A stretch of 64,000 bases of DNA, from the NCBI GenBank assembly GCA_037127315.1, contig JBBBDQ010000913.1, forward strand, positions 5,948,501 through 6,012,500, written 5' to 3'. The notes beneath the pieces are model-generated. The model saw only the letters and a list, made by a program, of their open reading frames with translations. It did not search any database and had not been told where the DNA came from. Each line of letters starts with the position of its first letter. Within the stretch, counting starts at the first letter, position 1. This DNA is from Ascarosepion bandense. Its lineage: Eukaryota; Mollusca; Cephalopoda; Sepiida; Sepiidae. Position numbers and translations under genes: made by a program. Positions 53,786 through 63,316 of the stretch are shown piece by piece.

Positions 53786-54219
53786 CATCTTTATAATCAC
53801 CGTCATCACCAACACCATCATCCTCATTATCATCATTATCATGATCACCATCACCACCAACATTACGATCATAATCATCATCATCATAGCCGTATGTAGT
53901 CGTAGGGTCACTGTGTAGCTGATCAACTGACCAGTTTCCCCTACACATTTCAGGGCTGAAAGGCGAAAAAATATCCATTCGTGAGTAGCTTTTATTGGGC
54001 AAGTAAATCTAACGGAGTCCATCCCTCGCAAAGTCAAACAACAGCCAATGTCCAACTAGAAGGCTTCTTTGGTGTCCGTTGATTCCATTGAGAGAGCACT
54101 CCATCCAGGCCTTTGAATTTAGTCTACGTAGCCCTCGCCCCACCCCCGGGTGTCATCATGGCACTGGTTTCATATCTAAATATGGAGCCCAGTATAATCT
54201 ATTGTGCTACATGGTCGTT

Positions 54220-54736
54220 GACTGTATAAGAAAATTCTTTAGAGTCAACCAACAGACAATTTCGCTAGAAACAAGGAAGAGAGTACTGGATTGCTACGTG
54301 ATGTCCGTCCTTCAATATGCAGTGAATGCTGGACAATACCATCAAAGATGAAGGAAAAACTTGAAGCAACTGAAATGTTGTTCTACAGAAGGATGCTGCA
54401 AATCTCACGGATTGAGCATGTGAGCAATGATGAGGTCTTTGAAATGATGGAAACAAAAAGGAAATTAATACTGAGCATCAGAAAGAGACAGCTGAAGTTC
54501 CTGGACAACGTAATAAAGAAGGAAGGCCTGGAGAACCTGATACTAACAGGCCAAATAGAGGGGAAAAGAGACAGAGGAAAGCAACGGATAACATATTTAA
54601 AGGACCTAATCAGGGGGATGACAGAACGAGGATTGCACAGTGTAACAGGAGAAGGCGTGCTCAGAGCCACCAGAGATAGGGAAACATCGAAAGCCATGAT
54701 CACCTACGTCCTGAAGGGACAGGGCACATAGAAGAA
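54220..54736 (+). pseudogene. LINE family A 3' part
   Basis: One long frame (54291-54731) reads [57 protein letters not shown] and the terminal YVLKGQGT, then ACATAGAAGAAGACG. RT core absent. Confidence 0.9.
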
Positions 54737-54875
54737 GACGAATGTAGTTTCATTGTTCTTTTTCTATAACTATTGCCATAGTAATTGTTCTGATGAATTT
54801 CCCTTTGTTACCTATACTTCATGAAGCACAGTACTAGATTATACCCTTGGGCAAGGTATTACTCCGTCTCTTCTC

Positions 54876-55225
54876 TCCAGTTGGAGAAGATAGTCTAAAC
54901 TATCGCCCGGTTCACACTCCACCCCCGTCAATTGAACAGGTGTAGAGGCTCATCCCTTGTTCCCTGTTTAGGATGTGGTTTCCGGCTTTCTCTTTTCCAA
55001 TCTTTTCACTTTTCTTTTTTTTTTTTTCAATTAGAGTAGATAGTCTAAACTATCGCCCGGTTCACACTCCACCCCCGTCTATTGAACAGGTGTAGAGGCT
55101 CATCCCTTGTATCCTGTTTAGGATGTGGTTTCCGGATTTCTCTTTTCCAATCTTTTCACTCTTACGTAGCCCCCTGCACATCAGTGGCGTTGCCGCCTTG
55201 CTCGGGGTGACATGATTAAAAAAAA
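54876..55225 (+). mobile_element. Half-LINE (B 5' end fused to B 3' end) with duplicated 5' block
   Basis: The 5' block GATAGTCTAAACTATCGCCC ... TTTTCCAATCTTTTCAC occurs twice (about 54887-55010 and 55037-55160), then the LINE B 3' block GTAGCCCCCTGCACATCAG and GCTCGGGGTGACATGATTAA. Same fusion as 16737-16900. Confidence 0.75.
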
Positions 55226-55259
55226 AAACAAAAAAAAACATGCACACACACATAGAAAC

Positions 55260-55298
55260 ATATATATATATATATATATTGTAAACTTTGTACACTTT

Positions 55299-55336
<38 letters not shown>
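55260..55336. repeat. (TA)n microsatellite, interrupted
   Basis: Two TA blocks around GTAAACTTTGTACACTTT, ending at the ribozyme end of S2. Confidence 0.95.
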
Positions 55337-55340
<4 letters not shown>

Positions 55341-55550
55341 CATTCGCAGACAGATCTGTTTCGCTGTATCACAGCTCATCAGTACGGTTAGACTCCGTTT
55401 GCTTTTTAACCCAGGATTGAAACCCGACTGAATTGGCGTCAGCCGGCGATTCTACCTCTGGGCTATGGCCGTTTGGTGGAAGAAGGCAGACTTTTTAGCG
55501 CGTATATTATCATTATACGCGCCCAATAGCCAGAGTGCTCTAGCGTACAT
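55337..55550 (-). mobile_element. S2 SINE: tRNA-like head plus 3' hammerhead (best copy)
   Basis: Minus strand order: 5' unit with GCGCGTATAATGATAATATA palindromic text, CCAAACGGCC, A-box-like TAGCCCAGAGG (55466-55456), B-box-like GGTTTCAATCC (55424-55414), GGGTTAAAAAGCAAACGG linker, hammerhead (55387-55344), ATGACAA and (TA)n. The internal A and B boxes at normal spacing (about 31 nt) suggest pol III transcription through the ribozyme. Confidence 0.85.
55344..55387 (-). ncRNA. Hammerhead ribozyme (S2 SINE), canonical core
   Basis: Minus strand: helix I CCGTA (55387-55383) with TGCGA (55348-55344), four pairs. CTGATGA 55382-55376. Helix II GCTGT/ACAGC (55375-55363) is perfect. GAAA 55362-55359. 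Helix III palindrome CAGATCTG 55358-55351. GTC cleavage, TC 55350-55349. Confidence 0.85.
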
Positions 55551-55750
55551 AAAATAAATTTGTTAACTAAGTAGGAATTTACGTGCGCAAATCTAGTCCG
55601 ATGAATTCCTAAAAAACTAAACTTATCACAAGTTTTTCATACAATTTCCCTGTATATATATAATTTCATACAATTATATAATATATATATATATAATTTC
55701 ATACAGTTATATTATATATAATTTCATTGTTTTCATACAATTTCCCTATA

Positions 55751-55778
55751 TATATATATATATATATATATACAATTT

Positions 55779-55826
<48 letters not shown>
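55751..55826. repeat. (TA)n microsatellite
   Basis: Two TA blocks around TACAATTTCCC. Confidence 0.95.
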
Positions 55827-55829
<3 letters not shown>

Positions 55830-56418
55830 CAGTACTGTGTATTAGGACAAGAAGTATTTTATCTTTTATGACGCATTTTGACATAAAATAAACAATTTAA
55901 TTAAAGTAATTTTGTTTAATTGACTCAACAAATGCTTTAACAAGAAAAAAATACAAAATAAATTTATTATTTAGTATAATAGCCTTTAGTTTTTATCACA
56001 GCCTTCATTCTGTCAGGAATTGACATCACACGCTTTTTCAATGTGTCTAATGTTATCTCCTGCCAAGCAGCTTGTATTTGTTACCAAAGTGTGTCTTGCA
56101 AAGTAACATTAGTTTTATCAATTTTTTTATCCAAAATATCCCATAGATATTCAGTAGGATTGAGATCAGACATTTATGGGGGCCACTTCAAATTCCGAAG
56201 CCTTCCTTCCTCTTCATTTTTAGTTAAATAATTCTTACAAAGGTTTGGCTTTTCACTCTGTATTTGAATTTCTGTGAGGTTTTTAGGAAAATCACCCCTG
56301 TCCTAATACTTTTGTACACTACCGGTAGTGTGCAAAAGTGTTACGACAGGAGTGATTTTAAACTTTATTTTGATGTCTCATAAAAGATAAAATAGTTCTT
56401 GTACTAATACTTTTGCAC

Positions 56419-56424
<6 letters not shown>
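55830..56424 (-). mobile_element. Tc1-type element with C-terminal transposase relic
   Basis: Terminal repeats contain CAGTACTGTG at both ends with TATTAGGACAAG / GTACTAATACTTTTG. Minus-strand coding reads MSDLNPTEYLWDILDKKIDK, an in-frame stop, QIQAAWQEITLDTLKKRVM and MKAVIKTKGYYTK, the end of a Tc1 transposase (DLNP.E.LW.. block). A second terminal-repeat pair lies at 56310-56335 (ACACTACCGGTAGTGT). Confidence 0.8.

Positions 56425-56475
<51 letters not shown>
56424..56475. repeat. (TA)n microsatellite
   Basis: About 50 bp of TA between the Tc1 end and a PLE-type end block (complement of CACTGTTTTAAATTAATG). Confidence 0.95.
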
Positions 56476-56477
<2 letters not shown>

Positions 56478-56612
56478 AGTGAATACAGAACGAAGAATTC
56501 TTTCAGCGTCAAAAACATTAATTTAAAACAGTGCTCGCTATATAATATATAGAGCTGTGAATATTTATTATAAATTATATTATAGAACATGTACATAATT
56601 ATTCTATATATA

Positions 56613-56669
56613 ATCGCTACGAAGGTCCGTTCGTTTCAGCATTGAAGCCTCAATGCATCATCAGGCGAT
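56613..56669 (-). ncRNA. Hammerhead ribozyme (PLE-type)
   Basis: Minus strand: helix I ATCGC (56669-56665) with GCGAT (56617-56613). CTGATGA 56664-56658. Helix II GCATTGA/TCAATGC (56656-56639), closed by a U.U mismatch. GAAA 56637-56634. Helix III CGAA/TTCG (56633-56620). Cleavage site TA 56619-56618. All elements in order. Confidence 0.75.
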
Positions 56670-57814
56670 GTGTAAAGTACTGGAAATCCTTTTCATTCAT
56701 ATTTATTTAGTTTTGTTACAGGTGTTGGCTGGGGTCTAGTGATAAGGTGATACTTCGTTGACAGTTGGAATTTTTTGTGCAGAGTGTTTAGTTAGAAGTG
56801 TTGGCGGGGGTTAGCGGGATAGGGGGATAAGTCTATGACCGTTGGAATTTATTTGGAGTGTTTCCGAAGTAGTTGATTAATGAGAGTCTTTGATTCTAGA
56901 CAGTTGTAGATTCTAATTATCCGTTGGCTAGACTATACCTTTATGGATTTCTTAGAAGAGCCGATAATAGTTGGCGTGGATATTTTTTATTTATTTTTAT
57001 TTTTATTTAAGCAGAGTCTTTACAATCAATGTAAGTTTGCATGCTTAAGCTTAACTTTGGATTTAGTGAATATATTTTTTGTATTAAATTTCAAATTTTT
57101 TATTTTTAATTAGATAATTGTTTGGAAATCCTTTTCACTATTAAATTTTTAATTTTTAATTTCTATTCTCATATCTAGTCAATATATGATTCATCTTATT
57201 ATGGTTATGGTTATGGTTAATAACCTTCCTCTAATTATGTTTATGGCTATTAACATTACTCTAGTTGTAGGAACTATTAAACCACAGGAATGAAATAATA
57301 TTCAAATGTAGACATAAAAATAACTTTAAAATAGGGTAAAGAGACACTGATCGGACTTCAAATCAATGTGAATCATATCGATTTACACGAACGGAATTGG
57401 ACGGTTCTAGTATTGTACCTTTTCACACTTCTGTTACAATTTCTACTTTTATTTTTCATGCTTGTTTTTTTTTTCTTTGTAGGATTTACCTTGTATTTTT
57501 TAATTAATTTTTCATGAACTTGCCCTTTATTATCTATGTGATTGCTTCATCTCTTACTACTTATTTTTTATGTTTATTTTTCATTTTGTAATTTTTATTT
57601 ATTTTCTCATTGTTTATCATCTATTCCTTTATATTTTTATTATTTCTTATTTCTTATTTTTTTCGTGTGTCTAATTCGATCCCCACACTCCGGGATTTGC
57701 TGCGAATTGTGATTCCCCATTGTCCAAACGGGCTTGTTGTTCTCAAATTTCCGTCGTGTCAATGGATTACAAGCAATATCATAAATACCGAAGGGCTTTC
57801 GTTCATTCTTTTTT
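56670..57814. other. Unassigned, AT-rich DNA
   Basis: Follows the hammerhead upstream side; 56700-56960 may be the body of its element (GTGTTGG-rich), but no coding was recognised. 57400-57800 is T-rich. Confidence 0.45.
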
Positions 57815-58138
57815 TTTTTTTTATAAGCTTTTCACCCCGAGCAAGGCAGGTCACTGCCACTACTGCGCAGGGGGCTACATAGAGTGGAGAAAAGATGATT
57901 AAATATAGGAAATGTCAGAGGGTGGGTGATAGGCGGGTAGGGATTCCGAGAATGGTTAAATATAGGAAATGTCAGAGGGTGGGTGATAGGCGGGTAAGGA
58001 TACCGAGAATGAGGGTTGGGTAGATGAGAGTGTTCTGAGAATAATTGGGAGTTAGTGTGATAGGAGGTGTCTATTGACCCTACATTTAAACACCTGGAGA
58101 TTGTAGCTGTCGGGAAAGCAGACTTGTGGAAGGGAGTT

Positions 58139-59005
58139 TCACAGGCGGGAAGCGCGAGAAAAGAAGCTATTGGAGTAGAATTTACGGTTATATGTTATCT
58201 GTTTAACTGTAAAAGGGTGGGACCTAGTTGCTAATCTAGTATCTCGTGTAAATTCGTGCTTAGGCGGCACCAGTGCTCTAAGTTCATCGGAGGAGAAGCT
58301 ATGAAAGTACTTGTAGAAGAGGCACAGGGAAGCCACATCACGCCGGTGAGAGAGTGGTTGCAGCCGGTCTGCCAAGTCAGTATCAACCACGATACAGATC
58401 CTCCTTTGTATTTTGTCAAAAAGCCCAAGTCGAGCAGCAGGGACACCCGACCAGATATGGCAGGAATATTCAATACACGGACGGATGGTAGATTTGTAGA
58501 TGTGAAGAATAGATTCAGGTGGGAAAAACTTCCGGGCCCTGCACAGAGAGCCGACTTTCATAGCGGCAGATTTGGCAATGGATTCGATATAGTCATTCCA
58601 TTTGAGGTCCGCCGAAAGTGTAAGGCCAAGGAGGCGTAGTATTTTACTCTCTGGGAAGCAAGCCTGTCCCATGCTAATGGGAGGTAGATGCGATTGTCTA
58701 TGGTGGTTAGTTGATAACAGCTTCGTTTTAGAAGCATTGAAATTTACTAGCCATTTCCTACCCCAGGCCACTACGGATTGGAGGTCCTTTTCAAGCTCGG
58801 CAGCGAGGTTCACTTTGTCGCCCACACCTGGTTTTTGATCGATGCGAGAGTAGATTGTTGTGTCATCGGCGTACATGCCTACTTGGGCGTCGGGGAGATC
58901 ATTAATGTACATCAGAAAGAGCGTGGGACCTAGGATAGAACCTTGAGGGACGCCCACATTCGTATGGTAGTTTTGGGAGGCATGCCCATTTAATACTAGC
59001 TTCAA
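58139..59005 (-). CDS. LINE B reverse transcriptase, C-terminal 288 codons (element ORF)
   Basis: Contains motif B VPQGSILGPTLFLMYINDL (residues ~19-38), the catalytic motif C MYADDTTIYS with YADD at residues 45-48, motif D/E text ELEKDLQSVVAWGRKWLVNF, LRLLGLTLSADLKWNDYI, a thumb/connection IRPCIEYSCHIWSGVP and a C-terminal SLCLFYKYFHSFSSDELR and KFYSNSFFSRASRL. The catalytic aspartates are intact. It ends a few residues short of the usual LWNSLP..FP because of a frameshift/stop. Target-primed reverse transcription would be its role; the element as a whole is broken. Confidence 0.9.
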   Translation of the reverse strand: MKLVLNGHASQNYHTNVGVPQGSILGPTLFLMYINDLPDAQVGMYADDTTIYSRIDQKPGVGDKVNLAAELEKDLQSVVAWGRKWLVNFNASKTKLLSTNHHRQSHLPPISMGQACFPESKILRLLGLTLSADLKWNDYIESIAKSAAMKVGSLCRARKFFPPESILHIYKSTIRPCIEYSCHIWSGVPAARLGLFDKIQRRICIVVDTDLADRLQPLSHRRDVASLCLFYKYFHSFSSDELRALVPPKHEFTRDTRLATRSHPFTVKQITYNRKFYSNSFFSRASRL

Positions 59006-59074
59006 TGTGCGGTTAGAGAGGAATGACTGGATGAGGTCAAACAGATGTCCAGTTATCCCGTAGCTCCGCAGTTT

Positions 59075-59272
59075 TCACAAGAGGCCAGCGTGCCAGACCC
59101 AGTCGAACGCTTTGGAGATATCCAGCGCAATGATTCGGGCTTCGCCATTCTTGTCAAGTGCCCGGTATATGTACTCGGTAATGGTCGTTAACATATCAGC
59201 AATAGACCTGGTGAAGCGAAAGCCGTACTGTTTGTCAGAGAGAAGCCTGTGGGCCGTGAGATGCTGAATCAC
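59075..59272 (-). pseudogene. LINE B reverse transcriptase, fingers/motif A fragment
   Basis: LLSDKQYGFRFTRSIADML then IIALDISKAFDWVWHAGLL: motif 1/2 and motif A with the catalytic Asp of LDISKAFD. Separated from motif B by a frame change between 59075 and 59005. Confidence 0.85.
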
Positions 59273-59614
59273 CTCGGCGTTGATAATGGCTTCGAAAACT
59301 TTGCCAAAGATCAGAAGGAGACTAATAGGACGGTAACTGGCGGGGTCTGAGGGTTCGCCAGAATTCTTAAATATAGGAACTACACAGGAGGACTTCCAAC
59401 AGGCAGGAAAACAGGAAGCAGATAGGCAGAGGTTATAGAGTTTAGAAAGGACAGAGGAGAGTTCTGGGGCACATTTCTTCAGTACTATGACTGGGATTCC
59501 GTCACCGCCGCTCGCTTTGTGTGGGTCAAGTTGTGCAATTATCTTGGCGACCAGCGAGGGTGTAATGTGGACGTTATTTAGTTGAGCCTTGTGGGAAGTC
59601 GGGTGTAGGTATTC

Positions 59615-59890
59615 CTAACGAGTCCAGATTGAGATGTTGACGGAAACTACGGCGTAGTCAGAGTTTCCGAGGTGGTAGAGCTGTCTGGTAGTGCAGGAGT
59701 TTGAAATGGAAGTAAAGCAAAGGTCGAGTAAAGAGTCCCTTCCGTTAGGGTTAGTAGAGAAACGCGTGGGGAAGTCCACCACTTGTGTTAGAGCTTGGGT
59801 TGTTGAAAAATACATGGTGCGGATCCCAGCAAGGTCGGGGGCTGATTTTTCAAGCCACTTGGTGTGGTGGGCGTTAAAATCGCCAAACAC
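59615..59890 (-). pseudogene. LINE B APE-type endonuclease, C-terminal half
   Basis: GDFNAHHTKWLEKSAP carries the Asp-Asn catalytic motif of AP-like nucleases, then LLDLCFTS and LGNSDYAVV. The last motif is usually SDH; here His is replaced by Tyr, which would impair catalysis if the copy is otherwise real. Confidence 0.8.
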
Positions 59891-59963
59891 AAATATATGG
59901 GCTGATGGGTGAGAAGAAATGGCCCTGTCGATATTAGTAGAGATGCTATCAAGTACCGTACAG

Positions 59964-60176
59964 TCAGAGAATGAGGGGGGAGCAGTAGAGGAAGAAGAGA
60001 TAGCTAACCGAGCTTAGAAGTGAGAGACGGAAGCACATGAAAGAATGATCCAGGGATTCAAGAGATGTGACCCTGGCTAGAGGGAGTTGTTCGCTGACAT
60101 ATACACCAAGCCCATGCATATGGACATTGGAGTCCTTCCTGAAGAGGGGAAGGTAACCAGGAACGAACAGCTCCAA
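59964..60176 (-). pseudogene. LINE B endonuclease, N-terminal part
   Basis: GYLPLFRKDSNVHMHGLGVY and SEQLPLARVTSLESLDHSFM are typical of the nuclease region around the conserved Glu/Arg strands in CR1-like ORF2. A frame break follows before 59890. Confidence 0.7.
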
Positions 60177-60850
60177 AGAGGGGATAGAAAAGTCAAGGTT
60201 AGTCTCACATATAGCTAAGATATCGGGTGAGTTAGAAGGAATGATTCTACACTATTAAAGTTACTGCGAATACCTCGTATGTTTGTGAAGGAAACGCAGA
60301 TAGGTTTGGGTGATTTATGACTAGCTGGTTTAGTCTTGCTTTTTTGTTTGTTTAATTTCATGGTGGTTTAGTTGTGGATAGAGAGAGGTCTAGAGTCGGA
60401 TCAGATGGTCATTAATTGCAGCAGGTGAAGGATGGTGAATGGCGCCGCCTGCAGCATAATGTGGCCTCGTGGTTGCCCATCGGAAATTCATGCAGGGACG
60501 CCCGTCCATGCGTGAAATGGCACTACAGGAACCCCGATATTATTCAACTGTTGATCAGAGCAGCCTCTCGAGACGCTACGCAAGAGTTCGGGCTCCTAAC
60601 TACCAGTCGGAAGCAGCAACCAGGAAACTGCCAACCCGGTACCCTCAGAACAAAGAGACGTTGCTGCCATACTCACCAACTGCAAAAAGCTTCCAGCCGA
60701 ACCGACATCAAGACCGAAAAAGAGAGATGAACCGGGAACCCCTTCCTAAACAAGAAACAAGGCGATCACCTCTACTCCTCTCCAAAAGAAGGGGGTGGAG
60801 TGTGAGACCGGGCGATAGTAGGTACTATCTACTCCAATTAAAAAAAAAAT

Positions 60851-61284
60851 AAAAGAGTGACTGAAGTTTACGAAGTTTTAACTTATACTAAGTTGAAGCT
60901 AAATTTGATAATTAAAAACAATTTACACAATCATAGCTTATAAATTAACTCGATTAATTTTGCAATTGGTCACAGGGGAGGTGCGGAGCCTAGTGTCCAT
61001 CAATGTTATCCCTAGGGTCCTTAGTCTCGGGATCCAGAGGATCGATTATGTGCGACTGTGACAACCCATATACGTATATACGTAAATACGCCGGTTTAAC
61101 ATTACCTATTATTAATATGACTCGTACTTTTAAAAAAATTTCTGAGATCGCGGTTTAATAGAGTATTTTAAGAAAACAAAATCTCGAATGAAAGTTATTA
61201 TCCTAATTACGGTGGGAACACACCGCGACTAGGGAGATAATGTACCAATAGATTAAATTTACTTTTGCCAAAAAGACTCTCTAT
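60851..61284. other. Unassigned DNA between two LINEs
   Basis: GC-moderate stretch with GGGATCCAGAGGATCGATT (61030) but no recognised feature. Confidence 0.4.
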
Positions 61285-62530
61285 CTTCTTCTTCTATGTG
61301 CCCTGTCCCTTCAGGACGTAGGCGATCATGGATCTCCACGTCTCCCTATCCCTTGTGGCTCTTAGTATGTTTGCTCCTGTTGCTCCTGGCAACTCCCGTT
61401 CCGTCATCCACCTGATCAGACCCTGCAAATATGTTATCCGCTGCCTTCCTCTGTCTCTCCTTCCTTCTATCTGTCCAGTCAGTATCAGGTTCTCCAGGCT
61501 CTCCTTCCTCATTGCATGTCCCAGGAACTTCAGTTGTCTCTTCCTGATGCTCAGCATCAATTTCCTTTTTGTTGCCATTCTTTCTAACACTTCGTCGTTG
61601 CTTGTATGCTCAGTCCACGATATCCGTAGCATCCTTCTGTAGAACCACATTTCGGCCGCTTCCAGTTTTGTCCTCATTTTCGATGATATTGTCCAGCATT
61701 CACAGCCGTATTGAAGAACTGACATCACGTAGCAGTCTAGCACTCTTTTATTCGTTTCTATTGAGATCTTCCTGTGTGTTAGTATTTTGCTCATCTTCTG
61801 GAACGCGTCCTTTGCCATGCCAATTCGCCTTCGGATCTCCGTGTCGCACTTTCCATCTCCTGTTAGAACACTTCCTAGGTACTTAAATTCTTGGACTTGT
61901 TTGATTCTGTTATCCCCCACCTGTATTTGGCATTTTGGGTTGTATCTTTTGCTGATGACCATGCACTCAGTTTTCTTAAAGTTTATTTGTAGTCCCTTCT
62001 TGTCACTCTCCACTGCTACTTTCTGTATGAGATCTTGCAGATTCCTTTCCGTGTCCGCAATCAGTACTGTATCGTCCGCGTATCTTATGTTGTTCAGGTT
62101 GTGGCCTCCAATAACAAATCCTGGTGTATCATCTAGGGTCCTCAAAATATTCTCGCTGTATAGGTTGAACAAATCCGGTGAAAAGACACATCCTTGTCTT
62201 ACGCCTTTTTCTATCTTTGTGTATCTACTGAGGTCGTTACCTGTTCGTATGCAGGCCGTTTGCTGCCAGTAGAGATTCTTGATTATTCTTATGTCTTTGC
62301 CGAAAATGTCGAGGTTGCCTAGCATTTCCATCAATTCTTTGTGTCGTATTTTGTCGAATGCTTTCGCGTAATCAATGAAGCCTAGGTACAAGTATTTCTT
62401 CATTTGTAATGCCCTTTCAGAGAGCATCCTAATCATGAATATGGCGTTCCTTGTTCCAGTGTCTTTGACGAACCCGCACTGTTCCTGCCCTATCTCTGGC
62501 CTGATTCTGCTTCTCGCTCTATTCATCAGG
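61285..62530 (-). mobile_element. LINE family A, 5'-truncated, best-preserved copy
   Basis: Carries the 410-codon ORF described next, and the family 3' end (complement: TCTTCTTCTATGTGCCCTGT at 61288-61307). It lies tail behind head of the family B element, same strand. Confidence 0.9.
61294..62526 (-). CDS. LINE A reverse transcriptase, 410 codons, uninterrupted (element ORF)
   Basis: Motif [18 protein letters not shown] (residues ~49-65), motif [20 protein letters not shown] (107-125), motif [17 protein letters not shown] with YADD at residues 149-152. The thumb text follows: [70 protein letters not shown] and the terminal YVLKGQGT. No stop or frameshift over 1233 bp, unlike all other copies in the window, so it is relatively young. 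It lacks the endonuclease and N-terminal RT parts (5' truncation), so it is not autonomous. The ATG is simply the first Met after truncation. Confidence 0.9.
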   Translation of the reverse strand: MNRARSRIRPEIGQEQCGFVKDTGTRNAIFMIRMLSERALQMKKYLYLGFIDYAKAFDKIRHKELMEMLGNLDIFGKDIRIIKNLYWQQTACIRTGNDLSRYTKIEKGVRQGCVFSPDLFNLYSENILRTLDDTPGFVIGGHNLNNIRYADDTVLIADTERNLQDLIQKVAVESDKKGLQINFKKTECMVISKRYNPKCQIQVGDNRIKQVQEFKYLGSVLTGDGKCDTEIRRRIGMAKDAFQKMSKILTHRKISIETNKRVLDCYVMSVLQYGCECWTISSKMRTKLEAAEMWFYRRMLRISWTEHTSNDEVLERMATKRKLMLSIRKRQLKFLGHAMRKESLENLILTGQIEGRRDRGRQRITYLQGLIRWMTERELPGATGANILRATRDRETWRSMIAYVLKGQGT

Positions 62531-62941
62531 ATTCAGCGGACCTTAACTTAGAGATATAAATTACCGGTGACTTTTCTTTTCCCCCATTTACCCTCTATAG
62601 TTATTACGGGCTAAAATTTGAGTTCCGTGATCGTTAAATTTCAAACGCTAATCTTTAATCTTGAACGTCATGAATATTATAATATAATAATTATATAATC
62701 ACGTTCTTATATACGTATGGCTCTATTCCTCACTTTTCATTTTAATTTGTCCTTATATTTTTCATCTACCTATCCGTTATGATCTATTACTCTTACTTCG
62801 TATATATTTCTTTCTTTATTTATTTATCCCTCTAGGGCCATTCGTATCATATTATATTAATAAGTAGTAATTAGTGGGGGATCAGTTTATTACTTCATGA
62901 CAATAGAAAACCGATCACCCACTTTATGCCCAGTATAAGCC
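62531..62941. other. Unassigned DNA
   Basis: CCCTCTAGGGCCATTCGTAT at 62830-62849 is a lone copy of the MITE terminal sequence described next, without TTAA. Otherwise nothing. Confidence 0.5.
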
Positions 62942-63316
62942 TTAACCCTCTAGGGCCATTCATATCATATTTGATACAGTATGAAAACAAGCCTTGAAAG
63001 AAATATTTTCCTGAAAAATTTTTTAAGAGAAATATTTTATAAATTTCAAATGAAAGCAGTACTGACTGCTCAGTCAATGAATACCAAATGTTTCCTTATA
63101 GGGAAATACCAAATGTTTCCTTATAGGGAAATACTGTATCAAATATGATACGAATGGCCCTAGAGGGTTAAGAGAAATATTTTATAAATTTCAAATGAAA
63201 GCAGTACTGACTGCTCAGTCAATGAATACCAAATGTTTCCTTATAGGGAAATACCAAATGTTTCCTTATAGGGAAATACTGTATCAAATATGATACGAAT
63301 GGCCCTAGAGGGTTAT
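62942..63316. mobile_element. piggyBac-like MITE with TTAA ends and internal 145-bp duplication
   Basis: TTAA (62942-62945) precedes CCCTCTAGGGCCATTCATAT...; the inverted end ...ATACGAATGGCCCTAGAGGG is followed by TTAA (63168-63171). A TTAA at 63023-63026 and the copy of 63027-63171 at 63172-63316 show a 145-bp tandem duplication ending in TTAT. piggyBac transposons use TTAA sites and CCC-starting termini. No transposase inside. Confidence 0.8.

Larger units (their letters stand above)
57815..60850 (-). mobile_element. LINE family B, nearly full length (CR1/jockey-like)
   Basis: Minus strand from 5' block (about 60850-60740: complement of GGGGTGGAGTGTGAGACCGG) through endonuclease fragments, RT, and a 3' UTR ending CTTGCTCGGGGTGAAAAGC and poly-A (57815-57830). 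Frames are broken in several places, so it is inactive. It defines the consensus used for all family B fragments. Confidence 0.85.

Noticed and set aside
57180..57260. TTATGG repeats considered as telomere-like
   Set aside because: Only about four units, imperfect, and not a known telomere motif.
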